In this document: in pieces, positions 14,632-15,321 of the stretch
How positions within the stretch are numbered: position 1 is the stretch's first letter
How the letters are laid out: each line of letters starts with the position of its first letter
NCBI GenBank assembly: GCA_964343305.1
Contig: CAYFJO010000259.1
Coordinates: 1 to 15,321 of the forward strand
Source of the DNA: CAYFJO01 sp964343305
GTDB taxonomy: Bacteria; Planctomycetota; Planctomycetia; Pirellulales; Pirellulaceae
Length of the DNA stretch: 15,321 nt
Reading direction: 5' to 3'
Notes under the pieces: generated by a model
Seen by the model: only the letters and a program-made list of their open reading frames with translations
What the model was told of the DNA's origin: nothing
The model's database searches: none
Translations under genes and position numbers: made by a program

Positions 14632-15321
14632 TCAACTCTTCGGCCTCTGACCTGGCTTGTCAAACGGCCATAACGGAAAAACCTCCGACGGTATCCGCAC
14701 GTCGGCCATCATTTTGGCGAGCTTTTTGACGAGGTCTGGATGCTTGGCGGCGACGTTGTTTCTTTCTCCGATGTCTTGGGCGATGTTGTATAGCTCGATG
14801 TCGAGGTTGCCGCGGGTCATGTTTTGGCGGACCGCTTTCCAGTTGCCGACGCGGATTGTTTGTTGGCCACCGTAGCTGGGGAACTCGCGGTAGAGATAGT
14901 CGCGCGGCACTTATTTTTCGCCGAGCAGCGGCATGGCGATGCTGATGCCGTCGATGTTGGCCGGGATGTCCTTCTTCGCACCGATCAAGTCCAGCAGTGT
15001 GGGCATCCAGTCTTCGAAACCGCTGACGTAGTTGTGCGCCTCGCCCGCGGGAACGTGGCTGGGCCAGCGGACGATCGTGGGGACGCGGACGCCGCCCTCG
15101 TACAGCGAGCCCTTCAGGCCACGCAGCTCGCCGACGCTGTTGATGAACTCGTAATCGACCTCTTCGCCCAGATGCGTCGTGCCGTTGTCCGAGCTGAAGA
15201 CGACGATCGTGTTGTCGGCCAAATTCAGTTCGTCGAGCTGTCGCAGCACGTTGCCGATGTAACGATCCATCCGCGTGATCATCGCGGCGTAGGCGGCTCG
15301 CGGCGTGAAGTGCGGCGTGTA
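14632..15321 (-). pseudogene. Arylsulfatase C-terminal half with an in-frame stop (partial at window edge)
   Basis: The frame is open at the right edge (YTPHFTPRAAYAAMITRMDR), so the N-terminus with the formylglycine site lies outside. The visible part has VVFSSDNGTTHLGEE with the metal-binding Asp-Asn, GLKGSLYEGGVRVPTIVRWP and FEDWMPTLLDLIGA, then LLGEK, a TAA at 14911-14913, and VPRDYLYREFPSYGGQQTIR, VGNWKAVRQN and LYNIAQDIGERNNVA to the stop at 14632. Both parts are in the same frame and are clearly one arylsulfatase A-type protein. A single C-to-T change (CAA to TAA) would explain the break. Termination there would remove the last 90-odd residues, including the conserved C-terminal subdomain. 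It may be an inactivated gene, a sequencing error or an edited or suppressed stop. The SUKH gene follows directly. Confidence 0.85.

Noticed and set aside
14911..14913. Recoded stop codon in the right-edge sulfatase
   Set aside because: TAA is not the selenocysteine or pyrrolysine codon, and no recoding element is evident; a nonsense change is the simpler reading.
1..15321. CRISPR array, tRNA, rRNA, transposase or phage integration site
   Set aside because: No regularly spaced direct repeats, cloverleaf sequence, rRNA-like stretch or transposase/integrase motif was found.

Overview
The window looks like the genome of a planctomycete, most likely a Pirellulaceae-type (Rhodopirellula-like) bacterium or a metagenomic contig from one. 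The reasons are the density of formylglycine sulfatases (five separate sulfatase units in 15 kb), two sialate O-acetylesterase (SGNH) domains, DUF1080/3-keto-disaccharide hydrolase proteins, an SHD1-type domain, a HEAT-repeat protein, Sec signal peptides on most products, and palindromic repeats between genes. This taxonomic call is inference from gene content, not from a marker gene.

Left block (+ strand, 1-6414): three ORFs read rightwards. The first is open at the left edge and is a single reading frame holding the C-terminal end of a GH33-type sialidase, a complete sialate O-acetylesterase domain and a complete sulfatase domain. The second (a GlcNAc-6-sulfatase / mucin-desulfating type sulfatase) starts inside the last codons of the first. 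The third (an arylsulfatase A-type sulfatase) follows after 63 bases. Together they look like an exported set that removes sialic acid, O-acetyl esters and sulfate esters from sulfated sialoglycans such as mucin-like material.

Middle block (- strand, 6367-10409): a large secreted sialate O-acetylesterase with coiled-coil extensions, then a HEAT-repeat protein whose signal peptide is in another frame from its body (frameshift), then a secreted beta-propeller-like protein that converges on and overlaps the third sulfatase. Divergent from the esterase is a secreted alpha/beta-hydrolase (10536-11519, + strand).

Right block: after the hydrolase lies about 0.85 kb of gene debris, made of an iduronate-2-sulfatase-like fragment followed by a DUF1080 fragment. 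An intact small DUF1080 protein comes next. On the - strand are an SHD1-domain secreted protein broken by a frameshift, a SUKH/SMI1-KNR4-like protein, and a sulfatase running off the right edge that carries an in-frame stop codon.

The most striking observation is that both domain joints of the three-part fusion ORF coincide with inverted repeats. There is a 19-bp perfect inverted repeat at 339-394 and a double hairpin at 1908-1949. A third perfect hairpin (11523-11544) sits just after the alpha/beta-hydrolase stop codon, where the sulfatase debris begins. This suggests that intergenic palindromes became in-frame linkers. I saw no tRNA, rRNA, CRISPR array, transposase or phage gene.
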